A stretch of DNA of 64,000 bases, taken from contig NZ_JIAV01000015.1 of the NCBI RefSeq assembly GCF_000620645.1, positions 62,001 through 126,000 of the forward strand, given 5' to 3'. Shown in pieces: positions 27,915 through 41,603 of this stretch (the stretch's first letter is position 1; each line of letters starts with the position of its first letter). Made by a program: the position numbers and the translations under genes. The notes below the pieces were generated by a model. It ran no database searches. It had not been told where the DNA came from and saw nothing but the letters and a program-made list of their open reading frames with translations. Source of the stretch: Nocardioides sp. URHA0032 (GTDB lineage: Bacteria; Actinomycetota; Actinomycetes; Propionibacteriales; Nocardioidaceae).

Positions 27915-29633
27915 TCAGATCGGGGCGCTCATCTCGTGCTGTCGCGCTGCTCCACGGAGTCGGTGAGGTGGGGGTAGGACCTGAAGGATGCTGAGGAAGG
28001 CGAAGACGAGGGTGTTGAACCCGACCCAGTAGGCGAGGGCGATGTACCAGTCGCTTGTCAGGACCGATGCTGGCAAGACGATCCCCCAGGCCAGCAACCA
28101 CGGGGCCAGAAGGCCCGTGACGACTGGGCGCGGGACGTAGTTCCAGTCTGGCTTTCGTCCGCGGAGGATCTGCCCGATCGAGGTCACGAAGCATGCCTGG
28201 AGGAACGCCGCGTACCCGAGCTCCGGGAACATCGGTGCGGCCAGTGCCCGGCCCCGCCACCCAGCTCGCCACACTGTCACCAGGCGCTCGACGACGAAGA
28301 TCATCCCGATGGCGAGCCAGAACGGCGACCACCGGAGGCTGTCGGCGGCCAGCAGACTCACCGCCATCAGCACGAGGTAGGACTGGAGCGCGAGCACGCC
28401 GTAGGCCAGGCCGAGCTGCTGACCCCAGTACATAGCCGTTGCCCGAGTCAGCCCGTACGCCGCAATGTTCTCCAGGGCGCCGCGGTGCCACCGCAGTCGC
28501 TGACGCCACAGGTCGCGCCAGGTCGTCATGATCTCGGTGGTCACCCGGCACTCCGGGGGGCAGGTCATCCGCGCTCCCAAGGTCTTCAGCGACAGGGTCA
28601 GCTCGTTGTCCTCGGTGAGCGCTTGGGTGTCGTAGACCTTCCCCGCCGGTCCGGGTAGCAGCGGACCTCGGCTCTCGGCGACCGCCCGTAACGCGTAGGC
28701 GCGGATCACTGAGGCCGTGCCGGTCAACACGAACACCCGGCCGAGCTTGCGACCGACGACGCGCTGGTAGCGGGTGTACTCGTTGCGCTGGTACTGGCCC
28801 AGGAGGCGCCCGCCGCGCTCGCCGTAGAACAGCCCGCCCACAGCGACGAGGTTCGGGTCGGCCTCGAGTCGCGCGAGCGCGCTCTCGAGGAACACCGGGG
28901 CGATGGTGGAGTCCGCGTCCATCACCAGCACCACGTCGCGTGGCTCCGCGTGCGGCAGGATGCGAGCCAGCTCCTGGTTCAGCGCTCCGGCCTTCTTCTC
29001 GGTGTTGCCGACGGTCTCGATGAACTCGACGCCGTGCTGTCGGGCGATCTCCACGGTGGCGTCGGTGCAGTTGTCGGCGATCACCACAACCCGGTCCGGA
29101 GGACGTGTCTGCGCGGCCAGGGACTCCAGCGTCAGCCCCAGGATCGCCTCCTCGTCGTGAGCCGGTATCAACACCGTGCACCGCACCGGTCTCCCGGCTG
29201 GCAGCTCCTCCGATGTCGGCAGTGCGGTCGGCGGCAGCGCGCTGGCCAGCCGCTCCGCGCTGACCAGCTGCTGAGCTAGAGGCCCCAGCATCATCCCGCG
29301 AACGCGGCGGACAGCCTTCGGGGGCGGGGGCGGGATGTGCCGGTCGGGGTCGAGCACCCGCATCACCGCGGCGGTCTGCAGCGCGGCCAGGCCGAAGAAC
29401 GACGCCAGTGCCAGCAACGCTGCGGCCACCAGCACTGCGGCCCCCGGGTTGGCGAGCTCGACGTCCAGCGGCAACAACACCTGTCCCGGGTCGGCGTCGG
29501 CGTCCAGGTTGGCCGTCAGCAGCACCGCCACCGTGAGCAGACCCACGGCGAGAGCCGCCAGCCCGGTCGTCAGCCAACCGAACTGTGCCACGCGCCGCCG
29601 CAGGTTCGACTCGTCCACCGTCGCCAACCGCAC
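27915..29633 (-). CDS. family 2 glycosyltransferase, membrane-bound (processive type)
   Basis: A 572-residue inner-membrane glycosyltransferase like cellulose and poly-N-acetylglucosamine synthases. Two N-terminal helices (about 19-41 and 64-88) precede the catalytic domain, which has VLIPAHDEEAIL (about 155), VMDADST (D,D motif, about 240), TEDNELT (base) and RQRLRWHRG (QxxRW-like, about 378). Four or more helices follow. The GTG start has AGGAGG at good spacing. No partner polysaccharide gene lies beside it; the product is probably an extracellular polysaccharide but the sugar is unknown. Confidence 0.88.
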   Translation of the reverse strand: MRLATVDESNLRRRVAQFGWLTTGLAALAVGLLTVAVLLTANLDADADPGQVLLPLDVELANPGAAVLVAAALLALASFFGLAALQTAAVMRVLDPDRHIPPPPPKAVRRVRGMMLGPLAQQLVSAERLASALPPTALPTSEELPAGRPVRCTVLIPAHDEEAILGLTLESLAAQTRPPDRVVVIADNCTDATVEIARQHGVEFIETVGNTEKKAGALNQELARILPHAEPRDVVLVMDADSTIAPVFLESALARLEADPNLVAVGGLFYGERGGRLLGQYQRNEYTRYQRVVGRKLGRVFVLTGTASVIRAYALRAVAESRGPLLPGPAGKVYDTQALTEDNELTLSLKTLGARMTCPPECRVTTEIMTTWRDLWRQRLRWHRGALENIAAYGLTRATAMYWGQQLGLAYGVLALQSYLVLMAVSLLAADSLRWSPFWLAIGMIFVVERLVTVWRAGWRGRALAAPMFPELGYAAFLQACFVTSIGQILRGRKPDWNYVPRPVVTGLLAPWLLAWGIVLPASVLTSDWYIALAYWVGFNTLVFAFLSILQVLPPPHRLRGAARQHEMSAPI

Positions 29634-30033
29634 GCAGTCCTCCTCTCCCGGGCCACCGTCGATCTTCGCCCGTCACCACCCCGCGACGGGTGACCTGAAT
29701 CGGGTGACCTTGACCTGGATCGGCCAGATGTCCCGGGATCGTTGTCTCCGGAGAGAGCTGCTGGTGACCGCGCCGACAGGCGGCGAAGTGCTCGCCCCGC
29801 CAGGGCAACCACCGCTCACGTCCGCCGGTGGAACTGGACCTTGCCGGCGGCGAGGTAGGCGGTGCGGTCACGGGTGTCATGGACATTCGCGGGGTGCCGG
29901 GGCAGAGCAGCACGCCGTCGCGGACGCTGGTCTCGCAACGACCTCGACGGCCGATGTCGAGAACCGTGTCCCGGCTCCGTCCCAGGGACGTGCCACCACA
30001 ATGGGGCGCACGAACCCGAGGGGAGAACCCACG
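29634..30033. other. intergenic region upstream of the DGPF/ECF pair
   Basis: About 400 bp between the divergently oriented glycosyltransferase and DGPF-protein genes. No gene, tRNA or known riboswitch fold was recognised. It must hold promoters for both directions. Confidence 0.45.
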
Positions 30034-30435
30034 ATGAAGTACCTGCTTCTCAAGCACTACCGCGGCGCGAAGCCGATCGACTGCGCGCCGATGGACGAGT
30101 GGACGCCGCAGGAGGTCTCGGACCACATCGCCTTCATGCGCCACGTCGCCGACGAGCTCCGGGAGCGCGGCGAGTTCGTGGACGCCCAGGGGCTGTCGCC
30201 GGAGGGCACCTTCGTGCGGTACGACGGCGAGGGCCGGCCGCCGGTCACCGACGGGCCGTTCGCGGAGACCAAGGACCTGATCGCCGGCTGGATGGTGATC
30301 GACGTCGACTCCGTGGAGCGCGCGCACGAGGCGGCGGCCTTCCTGTCCTCGGCGCCGGGACCCGGCGGCGTGCCGATCCGGGAGTGGATCGAGGTGCGGC
30401 CCTTCATGGAGGAGCCGCCGATCGTCACCGAGTGA
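30034..30435 (+). CDS. YCII-related DGPF-domain protein
   Basis: A 133-residue small protein of the DGPF/YCII family, starting MKYLLLKHYRG and carrying the hallmark TDGPFAETKDLIAGW (about 72-86). Such proteins are encoded immediately before ECF42 sigma factors, and the stop here overlaps the sigma-factor start (TGATGG). Function is not settled; a partner or effector of the sigma factor is likely. The ribosome site GGGGAGAA precedes the ATG. Confidence 0.9.
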   Translation: MKYLLLKHYRGAKPIDCAPMDEWTPQEVSDHIAFMRHVADELRERGEFVDAQGLSPEGTFVRYDGEGRPPVTDGPFAETKDLIAGWMVIDVDSVERAHEAAAFLSSAPGPGGVPIREWIEVRPFMEEPPIVTE

Positions 30436-31571
30436 TGGACGAGCTGGTCCGGGACCTGGCGCCCCAGGTCCTCGGTGTCCTCGTCCGGCGCGGAGCTGAC
30501 TTCGCGGCGGCCGAGGACGCCGTCCAGGAAGCCCTCGTCGAGGCGGTACGCCGCTGGCCGGACGCCCCGCCCGACGACCCGAAGCCATGGCTGATCACCG
30601 TCGCCTGGCGGAAGTTCCTCGACGCGACCCGGTCCGACACCGCCCGGCGCACCCGGGAGGAGCGGCTGCACGAGGAGCCGGCGCCGGGTCCGGCCGAGGA
30701 CCAGGACGACACGCTGGAGCTACTGTTCCTGTGCTGCCACCCGTCGCTGACGCCGACGTCGGCGGTCGCCCTGACGCTGCGCGCGGTCGGTGGCCTGACG
30801 ACCGGGCAGATCGCGGAGGCGTACCTCGTCCCCGAGACGACCATGGGCCAGCGGATCAGCCGCGCCAAGCGCACCGTCGCGACCGCGGGCGTCGGCGCAC
30901 CCGGCGACCTGGGCCGGGTGCTCAAGGTGCTCTACCTCATCTTCAACGAGGGCTACTCCGGTGACGTCGACCTCGCGGCGGAGGCGATCCGGCTGACCCG
31001 GATGCTGTCCCACGCCAGTCCGGAGCCGGAGGTCGGCGGCCTGCTCGCCCTGATGCTGCTCCACCACGCCCGCCGCGCCGCCCGCTGGGGCGCCGACGGC
31101 GCGCTCGTCCCGCTCGCGGACCAGGACCGCTCCGCCTGGGACACCACGCTGGTCGCCGAGGGCGTCGAGATCCTCCAGGCCGCGCTCGCGCAGGACCGCC
31201 TCGGCGAGTACCAATGCCAGGCCGCCATCGCGGCCCTGCACTGCGACGCCCGCTCGGCGGCCGAGACCGACTGGACGCAGGTCCTCGAGTGGTACGACGA
31301 GCTGCTGGCCCTCACCGACTCCCCCGTGGTCGCGCTGAACCGGGCCGTCGCGGTCGGTGAGGCCGACGGGCCGCTGGCGGGACTCCGCGAGCTGACGAAG
31401 GTGCCGGCCGACGTACCACGGCGTACCGCCGTCAACGCGTGGCTCCACGAGCGCGCCGGCGACCTCACCACGGCCGCGACCCTCTACGCCGAGGCTGCGG
31501 GCCTCGCGACGAACGCCGCCGAGCGCGACCACCTCACCCGGCAGGCCGCCCGGTTGCGGCACCCGGGCTAG
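30435..31571 (+). CDS. ECF42-type RNA polymerase sigma factor
   Basis: A 378-residue extracytoplasmic-function sigma factor. Sigma-2 lies at about residues 10-70 (AAEDAVQEALVEAV, WRKFLD), sigma-4 at about 100-155 (LTLRAVGGLTTGQIAEAYLV, MGQRISRAK), followed by a long C-terminal helical/TPR-like domain (about 175-378) with VALNRAVAV. This architecture plus the adjacent DGPF gene define ECF42, where the C-terminal domain replaces an anti-sigma factor. Its target is often the DGPF operon itself. It overlaps the convergent methyltransferase gene by four bases. Confidence 0.9.
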   Translation: MDELVRDLAPQVLGVLVRRGADFAAAEDAVQEALVEAVRRWPDAPPDDPKPWLITVAWRKFLDATRSDTARRTREERLHEEPAPGPAEDQDDTLELLFLCCHPSLTPTSAVALTLRAVGGLTTGQIAEAYLVPETTMGQRISRAKRTVATAGVGAPGDLGRVLKVLYLIFNEGYSGDVDLAAEAIRLTRMLSHASPEPEVGGLLALMLLHHARRAARWGADGALVPLADQDRSAWDTTLVAEGVEILQAALAQDRLGEYQCQAAIAALHCDARSAAETDWTQVLEWYDELLALTDSPVVALNRAVAVGEADGPLAGLRELTKVPADVPRRTAVNAWLHERAGDLTTAATLYAEAAGLATNAAERDHLTRQAARLRHPG

Positions 31572-32314
31572 GGACGAGTCGCCTGCACGAACGTGACCGG
31601 TCCGAAGCGGTGGTCGAGCCGGGCGACCTCGCGGGCGTCCTCGAACCCCGCCTCGGCGAGGAGCAGGGGGATGCCGTCGTCGAGGTTGGGCGCCACGAGC
31701 TCGGCCGGCACCACCCGCGAGCGGAGCGGGCCGGTGAGGTGCCGCAGCGCATGGCCGCGGCCGTGCCCGTGCCCGCCCGTGCCGTGGTCGTCGCCGGCGC
31801 CGTGCCCCGCACCGCCGAAGTCGAGGATCGTGAGCCGTCCACCCGGCCGGAGGACGCGGAACGCCTCCCGGGCGAAGCCGCGACGCCCGTCCTCGTCGAC
31901 GTGGTGCAGCGCGAGGGACGAGACCACGTGGTCGAGCGAGGCGTCCGCGGCCGGGAGCCGGTCGGCGTAGCCCTGGCCGAGGTCGAGGGAGACCCGGCGC
32001 CGTCGGGCCTTGCGCGCCGCCCTGCGCAGGGCGGCACCGTCGGGGTCCAGCCCGCTCACCCGGGCGGTCGGCTCGGCCGCGAGCACGGCGAAGGACAGGT
32101 TGCCGGTGCCGCAGCCGACGTCCAGGACGGCCTGGCCCGGCCCGATGCCCGCGATCTCGGCAACTCGCCGGTGCAGTGGACGGACGGCGGCGGCGCGGGT
32201 GAGGACGTCGTAGAACGGGAGCAGCCAGCCCCGCCCGGCACCGGGCAGGAAGCTGCGCCCGCGCTCCTCGGGGGTGCGGTGGTCGACGACCCGGACCTCG
32301 TGCGGGGATGTCAT
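31568..32314 (-). CDS. class I SAM-dependent methyltransferase
   Basis: A 248-residue methyltransferase of the UbiE/type 11 family. Motif I is VLDVGCGTGNLSFA (about 57-70), the acidic loop SGLDPDG, and the post-motif SSLALHHVDED; LRPGGRLTILDFGG follows. A His/Gly-rich stretch (AGHGAGDDHGTGGHGHGRGH, about 170-189) is unusual and could bind metal. ATG 32314 was chosen as the first Met after a region without coding character. Divergent from an AraC regulator, which may control it. Substrate unknown. Confidence 0.83.
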   Translation of the reverse strand: MTSPHEVRVVDHRTPEERGRSFLPGAGRGWLLPFYDVLTRAAAVRPLHRRVAEIAGIGPGQAVLDVGCGTGNLSFAVLAAEPTARVSGLDPDGAALRRAARKARRRRVSLDLGQGYADRLPAADASLDHVVSSLALHHVDEDGRRGFAREAFRVLRPGGRLTILDFGGAGHGAGDDHGTGGHGHGRGHALRHLTGPLRSRVVPAELVAPNLDDGIPLLLAEAGFEDAREVARLDHRFGPVTFVQATRP

Positions 32315-32396
32315 CGGTACTCCTGTGATAGGACTGGAGGGATCTCTGCAGTCTTGGACATCTTGCGGTTCACCGGCATCACAAAGGTGGGAAGTG

Positions 32397-33326
32397 GTGG
32401 GACATTCTTCGGTCGGCGGCGCACGGCCGAACGCCAGCCTGCGCACGGTGCGCCCGGACGGGACGCCGGTCTACCGCCACGACCACCACCCGGGCCGGCC
32501 GCCGGTCGCGGTCGTGCGCGTGGACGACCCCGCGCACGGCGGCTGGCAGCCACCGGAGCGTCCGCACGCCCACGACTTCCTGTCCCTGATGTACGTCGAG
32601 TCCGGCCGGGGGTCGATCACCGTCGACGGCGCCGAGCGGCCACTGCGTCCGGGAGAGGTGCACGCGCTGTCCCCGGGCCAGGTCGTCGGACTCACACCGG
32701 CCGCCGAGCTCGTGGAGTGCCGGGCCTGGTCGGTCGCGTTCACCCCCGACGCCGTGCCGGCGCTGGCGACCGTGTCCCCGCTGACCTGGGCGAACCACCC
32801 CGTGCTGGCGCTGTTCGCGGCCGGCGCGGGGCACGGCGTGGTCCCGGCGGCGGACCGCACCGCCTGGACGGCGCGGTTCATCGAGCTGGCCGACGAGCTC
32901 GACCACCCCGAGCGGCTGGCCGCCCGGGAGGCCGTCGCCGGCCTGCTCACCCGGATCCTGGTCGCGGCCGCGCGACTCGCCCCGGCCGGGTCGCACGCCC
33001 CGGACCCGCTCGTCGAGCGCGTCTTCGACGAGATCGAGGCACAGTTCCGCGAGCCCGTCTCCGCCGCGGACGTCGCCCGCGCCCTCGGCTACACGCCCGG
33101 GCACCTCACCACGATCGTGCGCGAACGGACCGGCCGGCCGCTGCTGGAGTGGATCACCGAGCGGCGGATGACCGAGGTGCGGCGGCTGCTGCGCGAGACC
33201 GACCTGCCGCTCGGGGTCGTGGCGAGCCGGACCGGGTTGCGCGACGCGAGCTACCTGGTCCGGCGGTTCCGGGCTCGCTACGGCACGACCCCCGAGCGGT
33301 GGCGGCGCAGCCAGCGAGTCCGCTGA
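32397..33326 (+). CDS. AraC-family transcriptional regulator
   Basis: A 309-residue regulator. An N-terminal cupin-like effector domain (HAHDFLSLMYVESGRG, RPLRPGEVHALSPGQ) precedes two C-terminal helix-turn-helix motifs (VSAADVARALGYTPGHL and LGVVASRTGLRDASYLVRRF), ending in the family signature FRARYGTTPERWR. A GTG at 32397 (or the adjacent 32394) follows GGTGGGAA. It is divergent from the methyltransferase across about 80 bp, so control of that gene is plausible. Confidence 0.87.
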   Translation: MGHSSVGGARPNASLRTVRPDGTPVYRHDHHPGRPPVAVVRVDDPAHGGWQPPERPHAHDFLSLMYVESGRGSITVDGAERPLRPGEVHALSPGQVVGLTPAAELVECRAWSVAFTPDAVPALATVSPLTWANHPVLALFAAGAGHGVVPAADRTAWTARFIELADELDHPERLAAREAVAGLLTRILVAAARLAPAGSHAPDPLVERVFDEIEAQFREPVSAADVARALGYTPGHLTTIVRERTGRPLLEWITERRMTEVRRLLRETDLPLGVVASRTGLRDASYLVRRFRARYGTTPERWRRSQRVR

Positions 33327-33336
33327 CCCCGCCGGC

Positions 33337-33609
33337 TCACCCGGTGAGCAACACGACCGCCGCACCGGTGACGGCCGCGGCGACGAGCAACCCGGTGGCG
33401 AACGACCGCCAGCCCGGCGCCCCGGCGAGCACGGCGGCCACCAGGCCCGCGAACACGAAGGTGACCGCGAGCGCGACGTCCCAGGCGCCGTACCACCAGA
33501 TCCAGCTGAGCAGCAGGCCCGTGGCCACGCCGATCAGCGCACCCGGCAGCCAGCTCGGTCGGGGTCGTTCCGGGACGTTGAGCTCGCGCACGACTCGATC
33601 ATCCGTCAC
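33337..33609 (-). CDS. small hypothetical membrane protein
   Basis: A 90-residue protein with a short charged N-terminus (DDRVVRELNVPERPRPSW) and three hydrophobic segments (about 24-41, 45-62, 68-88). No family recognised. The GTG overlaps the stop of the RsmC-like methyltransferase (GTGA), so it is translationally coupled and the last gene of the truA group. Confidence 0.7.
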   Translation of the reverse strand: MTDDRVVRELNVPERPRPSWLPGALIGVATGLLLSWIWWYGAWDVALAVTFVFAGLVAAVLAGAPGWRSFATGLLVAAAVTGAAVVLLTG

Positions 33610-34208
33610 CCGGCCGCGCGTGTCTCCAGCACCCGGAAGCCCTTCGCGCTGGCGAGCCGCTCGGTCGGGAAGCCCTGGTCGGTGAGCCAGCGCTGCAACG
33701 AGTCCGCGCCGAGGTTCTTGCCCACCACCAGCACGGCGCGGCCGCCGGGCACCAGCCGCGGCAGCCAGGTGAGCAGCAGCTCGTGCAGCGCGTCCTTGCC
33801 GATCCGGATGGGCGGATTCGACCAGATCTCGTCGTACGTCGCGTCCGCGGGCACTCCCCCGGGGGTCGAGGCGGTGTAGCGGTCGGCGAGACCCAGCGTG
33901 GCGGCGTTCTCGTTCGCGAGCAGCACCGCCCGCTCGTTGACGTCGACGCCGGTCACCGAGGACCCGGGCACCGCGGCCGCGATGGCGAGCCCGATCACGC
34001 CATACCCGCAGCCGAGGTCGAGGATCCGGCCGGGCGCGGGCGGCTCGGTCTCGCGGAACAGGATCGACGTACCGATGTCCACGCGTCCCTGGGCGAAGAC
34101 CCCCGACCCGCTGGTGAGCGGGAGCTCGTGGCCCCACACGGACGCGGAGACCGGGGCGCGCCGGAACGCGACCGAGGGGTCGGCGCTGAAGTAGTGCTCG
34201 TCATCCAC
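33606..34208 (-). CDS. RsmC-like class I methyltransferase
   Basis: A 200-residue N-methyltransferase related to the catalytic domain of 16S rRNA G1207 methyltransferase RsmC. Motif I is [12 protein letters not shown] (about 62-73), the acidic loop VDVNERA, and the catalytic NPPIRIG (about 131-137) is typical of enzymes methylating an exocyclic guanine amine. It overlaps the truA stop by eight bases, and the RNA-modification pairing supports rRNA as target. It lacks the N-terminal pseudo-methyltransferase domain of E. coli RsmC. Confidence 0.85.
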   Translation of the reverse strand: MDDEHYFSADPSVAFRRAPVSASVWGHELPLTSGSGVFAQGRVDIGTSILFRETEPPAPGRILDLGCGYGVIGLAIAAAVPGSSVTGVDVNERAVLLANENAATLGLADRYTASTPGGVPADATYDEIWSNPPIRIGKDALHELLLTWLPRLVPGGRAVLVVGKNLGADSLQRWLTDQGFPTERLASAKGFRVLETRAAG

Positions 34209-35001
34209 CGGCGACCCGCTTCGCCCTGGTCTGCTCGGCCCGCGCCGCCAGCTCCTCGTCGGCCGGGTAGGCCACCTCCTCGAGCGTCAGGCCGTGCGCG
34301 TGCACGACCGCGACCGCGGGGTCCCGCGTCTGCGCGCGCAGGATCTCGCCGGCCCAGGCGACCGGCTTGCGGCCCTCGGCGACCGCGATCATGCAGCCGA
34401 CCAGCGAGCGGACCATGCTGTGGCAGAACGCGTCGGCTCGGACCGTGCCGACGACGACCCCGGCGCCGTCGCGCGCCCAGGACAGCTCCTCCAGCGTGCG
34501 GATCGTCGTCGCGCCCTCGCGCTGCTTGCAGAACGACGCGAAGTCGTGCCGGCCGACCAGCAGCGCGGACGCCGCGTTCATCGCGTCCACGTCGAGCGGC
34601 CGCGGCCAGGCGAGCACGTGGGAGCGGACGAGCGGGTCGACCACGGCGGGCCGGTCCGCGATCCGGTAGGCGTACCTCCGCCACAGCGCACCGAAGCGCG
34701 CGTCGAAGTGCGCCGGCGCCTCCACCGCGGCCCGGATCCGTACGTCGGGCGGCAGGATGCCGTTGAGCCGGCGCACCAGCAGCTCGGGAGCCGGCGGGTC
34801 GTCGAGGTCGGTGTGCACCACCTGGCCGCGCGCGTGCACGCCGGCGTCGGTGCGACCCGCGCACACCACGGCGATCGACGGCACCCGGAGCACGGTGGCG
34901 AGCGCGCGGGTCAGCTCGTCCTGCACGGTCCGCAGCCCCGGCTGGGCTGCCCAGCCGTGGAAGTCGGTGCCGTCGTAGGCGAGGTCGAGCCGGATGCGCA
35001 C
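34201..35001 (-). CDS. truA: tRNA pseudouridine synthase A
   Basis: Makes pseudouridine at tRNA positions 38-40. The 266-residue protein starts [17 protein letters not shown]. The catalytic Asp52 lies in [14 protein letters not shown], with FDARF (about 120) and YRI nearby and [11 protein letters not shown] in the C-terminal half. TAGGAT ends eight bases before the GTG, so it is probably leaderless. In many actinobacteria truA lies directly between rplQ and rplM; here both are far away on the same strand. Confidence 0.95.
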   Translation of the reverse strand: MRIRLDLAYDGTDFHGWAAQPGLRTVQDELTRALATVLRVPSIAVVCAGRTDAGVHARGQVVHTDLDDPPAPELLVRRLNGILPPDVRIRAAVEAPAHFDARFGALWRRYAYRIADRPAVVDPLVRSHVLAWPRPLDVDAMNAASALLVGRHDFASFCKQREGATTIRTLEELSWARDGAGVVVGTVRADAFCHSMVRSLVGCMIAVAEGRKPVAWAGEILRAQTRDPAVAVVHAHGLTLEEVAYPADEELAARAEQTRAKRVAGG

Positions 35002-35021
35002 GACAGCCGATCCTAGAGGCG

Positions 35022-35765
35022 TCAACGCCGCACGTGATGCCGCCAGGCGGTCGTGGCGGCGAACAGGAGCGCCCACGCGACGAGGGCCGGGCCCCAGGGC
35101 GTCCCGATGCTCCCGGCGTGGTCCGGGTACACCGCGGACACGACCCCGAACCATCCGGTGGTGAGCACCACGCACGCCGCGCTCAGCCCGGCGCCGGGCC
35201 ACCGGCCACGGACTCCGGCGGCCACCGCCGCTGACACGAGGACCACGGCCAACGCCAGCGCCGCCTGGGTCGGCCAGTGGTCGATGCCCCACGTGTCGTC
35301 GTCGGTCGGCGGCCGCCCGGACCGGTAGCCGTCGACCATGTCGACGGCGAAGACCGCGGCCGGGACGAGCAGCACGGCCGTGAGGACCGTCAGCGCCGGG
35401 TCGAGTCGCACCGGTCCGGCAGGCAGGCGCAGGCCCGCCAGGCGCAGGACCGCGTAGGCGTTGCCGACCAGCAGCACGGCCGGCACCAGCTGCACGAGGG
35501 AGCCGCTCGCCACCGCCGTCACGCCCAGGGCCAGGCCGACCAGCCCCACCTGGACCGCCGGGAGGACCAGCACCGGCCGGACCACGAGCGCGGCGAAGGC
35601 CGCCCCGACGAGGAACGTGTAGAGGACGCCCCACCCGGTCTCGAGCAGGTAGCTCTCGTAGAACCCCGGGGTCTTGTCCAGGGGGACCGACAGGTCGATC
35701 AGGCCGAAGAACACGAAGGCCCAGAGGACCGCCGACACGGCGGCGAGCAGGCGTGCAGGGATCAC
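35022..35765 (-). CDS. hypothetical multi-pass membrane protein
   Basis: A 247-residue protein with seven or so hydrophobic segments and short polar loops. No family recognised; the loop [19 protein letters not shown] (about 155-173) is the most polar. TAGCAT lies eight bases before the GTG at 35765, suggesting a leaderless mRNA. It sits between guaD and truA on the same strand, but the promoter implies separate transcription from the purine genes. Confidence 0.7.
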   Translation of the reverse strand: MIPARLLAAVSAVLWAFVFFGLIDLSVPLDKTPGFYESYLLETGWGVLYTFLVGAAFAALVVRPVLVLPAVQVGLVGLALGVTAVASGSLVQLVPAVLLVGNAYAVLRLAGLRLPAGPVRLDPALTVLTAVLLVPAAVFAVDMVDGYRSGRPPTDDDTWGIDHWPTQAALALAVVLVSAAVAAGVRGRWPGAGLSAACVVLTTGWFGVVSAVYPDHAGSIGTPWGPALVAWALLFAATTAWRHHVRR

Positions 35766-35776
35766 GAGCCGGAATG

Positions 35777-37051
35777 CTAGAGGCGCTCCCCCGCCACCCA
35801 CACCCCGGCGACGTCGGCGGGCGTGCCCAGCGCGAAGACCTTGGCCAGCGCGTCCTCGGGCGAGGCCGCGTGCCGCAGGCCGACGTCGAGCGGGTTGCCG
35901 GGCCCCGGCGCGATCCACACCGCGTCGAACTCCCTTCCCACGCCCAGGTCGCCGACCTCGAGGCCGAGCGCGAGCGCCCCGGCGCGGGTGGCGAGGAAGA
36001 GTAGGTGGGCCGGGGTCAGGAGCAGTCCGTCGGGCCCGAGCAGCGCCTGCATGAACGAGGCCTGCAGCCCCTCCTTGAGCATCGAGAAGCCGGTGCCGGC
36101 GCCGACGTCGGACCCGAGCGCCACGCGCACGCCGTGCTCGACGTGCCGGCGCAGCGGGAACAGCCCGCTGCCGAGCGCGGAGTTGCTGCTGGGGCAGTGC
36201 GCGACGGCGGCGTCCCGGCCGGCCAGGAGGACGAGCTCGTCGTCGGTGGCGTGCACGTTGTGGGCGAGCACCGAGCGCTCGGTGACCAGCCCGTGCGCAT
36301 CGTACGTCCCGACGTAATGCAGGGCGTCGGCGAACAGGGCGTTGACGGCGGCGACCTCGGCCGGGTTCTCGTTCACGTGCGAGGTGAACCAGGTGCCCGG
36401 CTCGTCCTTGAGCACGGCGGCGCAGGCGTCGAGGGTCGCCTCGGAGGTCGAGTACGAGAAGCGCGGCGTCACGGCGTACCGGGTGCGGCCCTCGCCGTGC
36501 CACCGGGCCGCGAGGGCACGCGCCTCCTCGTAGGCACGGTCCGGCGTGGTGAGCAGCGGCTCGGGAAGCGCGCGGTCGCTGACGACGAGCCCGGAGGTGA
36601 CCCGCAGCCCGACCCGGCTGACCTCCGCGAAGAGGGTGTCCACGGCGGGCGCGAAGTGCGAGCCGAACACCAGCGCGGACGTCGTGCCCGCGGCGACCAG
36701 GCCGCCGACGAACTCGCGGGCCACGGCCTCGGCGTACGACGGCTCGGCCAGCCGGCACTCCTCGGGGAGCGCACAGCGCTCCAGCCACTCCAGCAGCGGC
36801 AGCCCGAGCGACCCGATCACCCGGACCTGGGGGTAGTGGACGTGGGTGTCCACGAAGCCCGGCAGCAGCACGCCGCCGCGCAGGTCGAGCACCTCCTCGT
36901 CCGGGAACGTCGCCCGCAGCGACCCGTAGGCCCCGCGGGCCGTGATCACGCCCTCGGTGACCAGCAGTCCGGCGTCCTCGCCGTGCCGCAGCGTGCCCCC
37001 GGTGAACGGGTCCTCCGGGGTGTCCATCACCCGGGCGCGGACCAGGGTCAT
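35777..37051 (-). CDS. guaD: guanine deaminase
   Basis: Hydrolyses guanine to xanthine and ammonia, feeding the xanthine dehydrogenase encoded upstream. The 424-residue amidohydrolase has the zinc-binding DTHVHYPQ (about 67-74), SHVNENPAE with the substrate-contacting and metal His, LAHNVHA, and the catalytic Asp in [12 protein letters not shown]. The ATG overlaps the xdhC stop as ATGA. It is the last gene of the purine-degradation run on this strand. Confidence 0.93.
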   Translation of the reverse strand: MTLVRARVMDTPEDPFTGGTLRHGEDAGLLVTEGVITARGAYGSLRATFPDEEVLDLRGGVLLPGFVDTHVHYPQVRVIGSLGLPLLEWLERCALPEECRLAEPSYAEAVAREFVGGLVAAGTTSALVFGSHFAPAVDTLFAEVSRVGLRVTSGLVVSDRALPEPLLTTPDRAYEEARALAARWHGEGRTRYAVTPRFSYSTSEATLDACAAVLKDEPGTWFTSHVNENPAEVAAVNALFADALHYVGTYDAHGLVTERSVLAHNVHATDDELVLLAGRDAAVAHCPSSNSALGSGLFPLRRHVEHGVRVALGSDVGAGTGFSMLKEGLQASFMQALLGPDGLLLTPAHLLFLATRAGALALGLEVGDLGVGREFDAVWIAPGPGNPLDVGLRHAASPEDALAKVFALGTPADVAGVWVAGERL

Positions 37052-37850
37052 GGCGCCACGAGCGCGAGCTCGCGCAGCATCGCCCCGGCCACGGAGAGCG
37101 CCACGACCGCGGGCTCCTTGCCGGGCAGCGACGGGTCGCCGATCGGGCACGTGATGGCGTCCACGACTGCGGCGTCGTGTCCCTCGACCAGCAACCCGGA
37201 CCGGAACCGGGACCACTTCGCCGCCGACCCGATCAGCCCGATCGGGCCGAGGTGCCCGCACCGCAGCGCGGCGTCGCAGATCGCGAAGTCCTCGGCGTGG
37301 TCGTGCGACATCACCAGCACGTGGGCGCCGCCGGGCACCGACCCGAGGACCAGCTCCGGGACCGGCGAGTGGTGCACGTGCACCGACGCCACCGCGTCGG
37401 ACAGGCAGCCGAGCCGGTCGTCGGTGAGCTGGTCGCGGCGCGAGTCGACGAGGTGCAGCTCCAGGTCGTGGCGGGCCAGGATCCGCGCGAGCTCGAGCCC
37501 GACGTGGCCGACTCCGAAGACCGCCACGGCGGGTACGACGGGCAGCGGCTCGAGCAGCAGCGTGACCTCGCCGCCGCAGCACTGGCGGCCGTGCTCCGTG
37601 CGCGCCTTGTCGCTGAGCGAGATCGTCATCGTCTCGGGCGCGGCCCCGGCGGTCCCGGCCAGCATCGTCCGCGCCCGCGCGATCGCCGTCTCCTCGAGGT
37701 TGCCGCCGCCGACCGTGCCCCACGTGGCGTCCGGCGAGACGACCATCTTCGCGCCGGCGTCGCGGGGCGCGTGGCCGCGCGCGGACACCACCGTCACCAG
37801 GACGCCCGGGACCCGCTCGCGGCGCAGTCTCGCCACCGCGTCCAGCCAGC

Positions 37851-37854
<4 letters not shown>
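37048..37854 (-). CDS. xdhC: xanthine dehydrogenase accessory protein XdhC
   Basis: A 268-residue chaperone that binds molybdenum cofactor, helps its sulfuration and inserts it into XdhB. The N-terminal part has VGGGNLEE and the QCCGG cysteine pair (about 91-95). The C-terminal Rossmann-like part starts VAVFGVGHVGLELA (about 110) and includes VMSHDHAED and IGLIGSAAK. It overlaps both xdhB and guaD by four bases, so the three are translationally coupled. Confidence 0.93.
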
Positions 37855-41497
<3,643 letters not shown>

Positions 41498-41603
41498 CTC
41501 GCCTCCCACGCGCGTCGACGTCCGCATGGTTTCGAGTCACCACGGCCCGCCGGTTGTCCATGCCGAACGACGATCCGCCGGTACCCACTCTACGTGACCG
41601 GGG

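Noticed and set aside
29760..29860. GC-rich structured leader before the DGPF gene considered as a riboswitch
   Set aside because: No conserved core of a known riboswitch class could be found.
29816..30001. Minus-strand 61-codon frame ending in a plausible DRTAYLAAGKVQFHRRT peptide
   Set aside because: Only the last part looks natural, the start is Arg/Pro-rich, and no ribosome site or homologue is recognised.
27616..30588. Very long open frame on the minus strand over the glycosyltransferase and DGPF region
   Set aside because: It is an out-of-frame shadow of two real genes on opposite strands; the product is Arg/Pro/Gly-rich without family features. Only its last 55-66 codons look protein-like and are listed separately with low confidence.
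30034..33326. Treating the DGPF/ECF, methyltransferase and AraC genes as one defence or mobile island
   Set aside because: No integrase, transposase, flanking repeats or tRNA are present and the gene types are common chromosomal ones.
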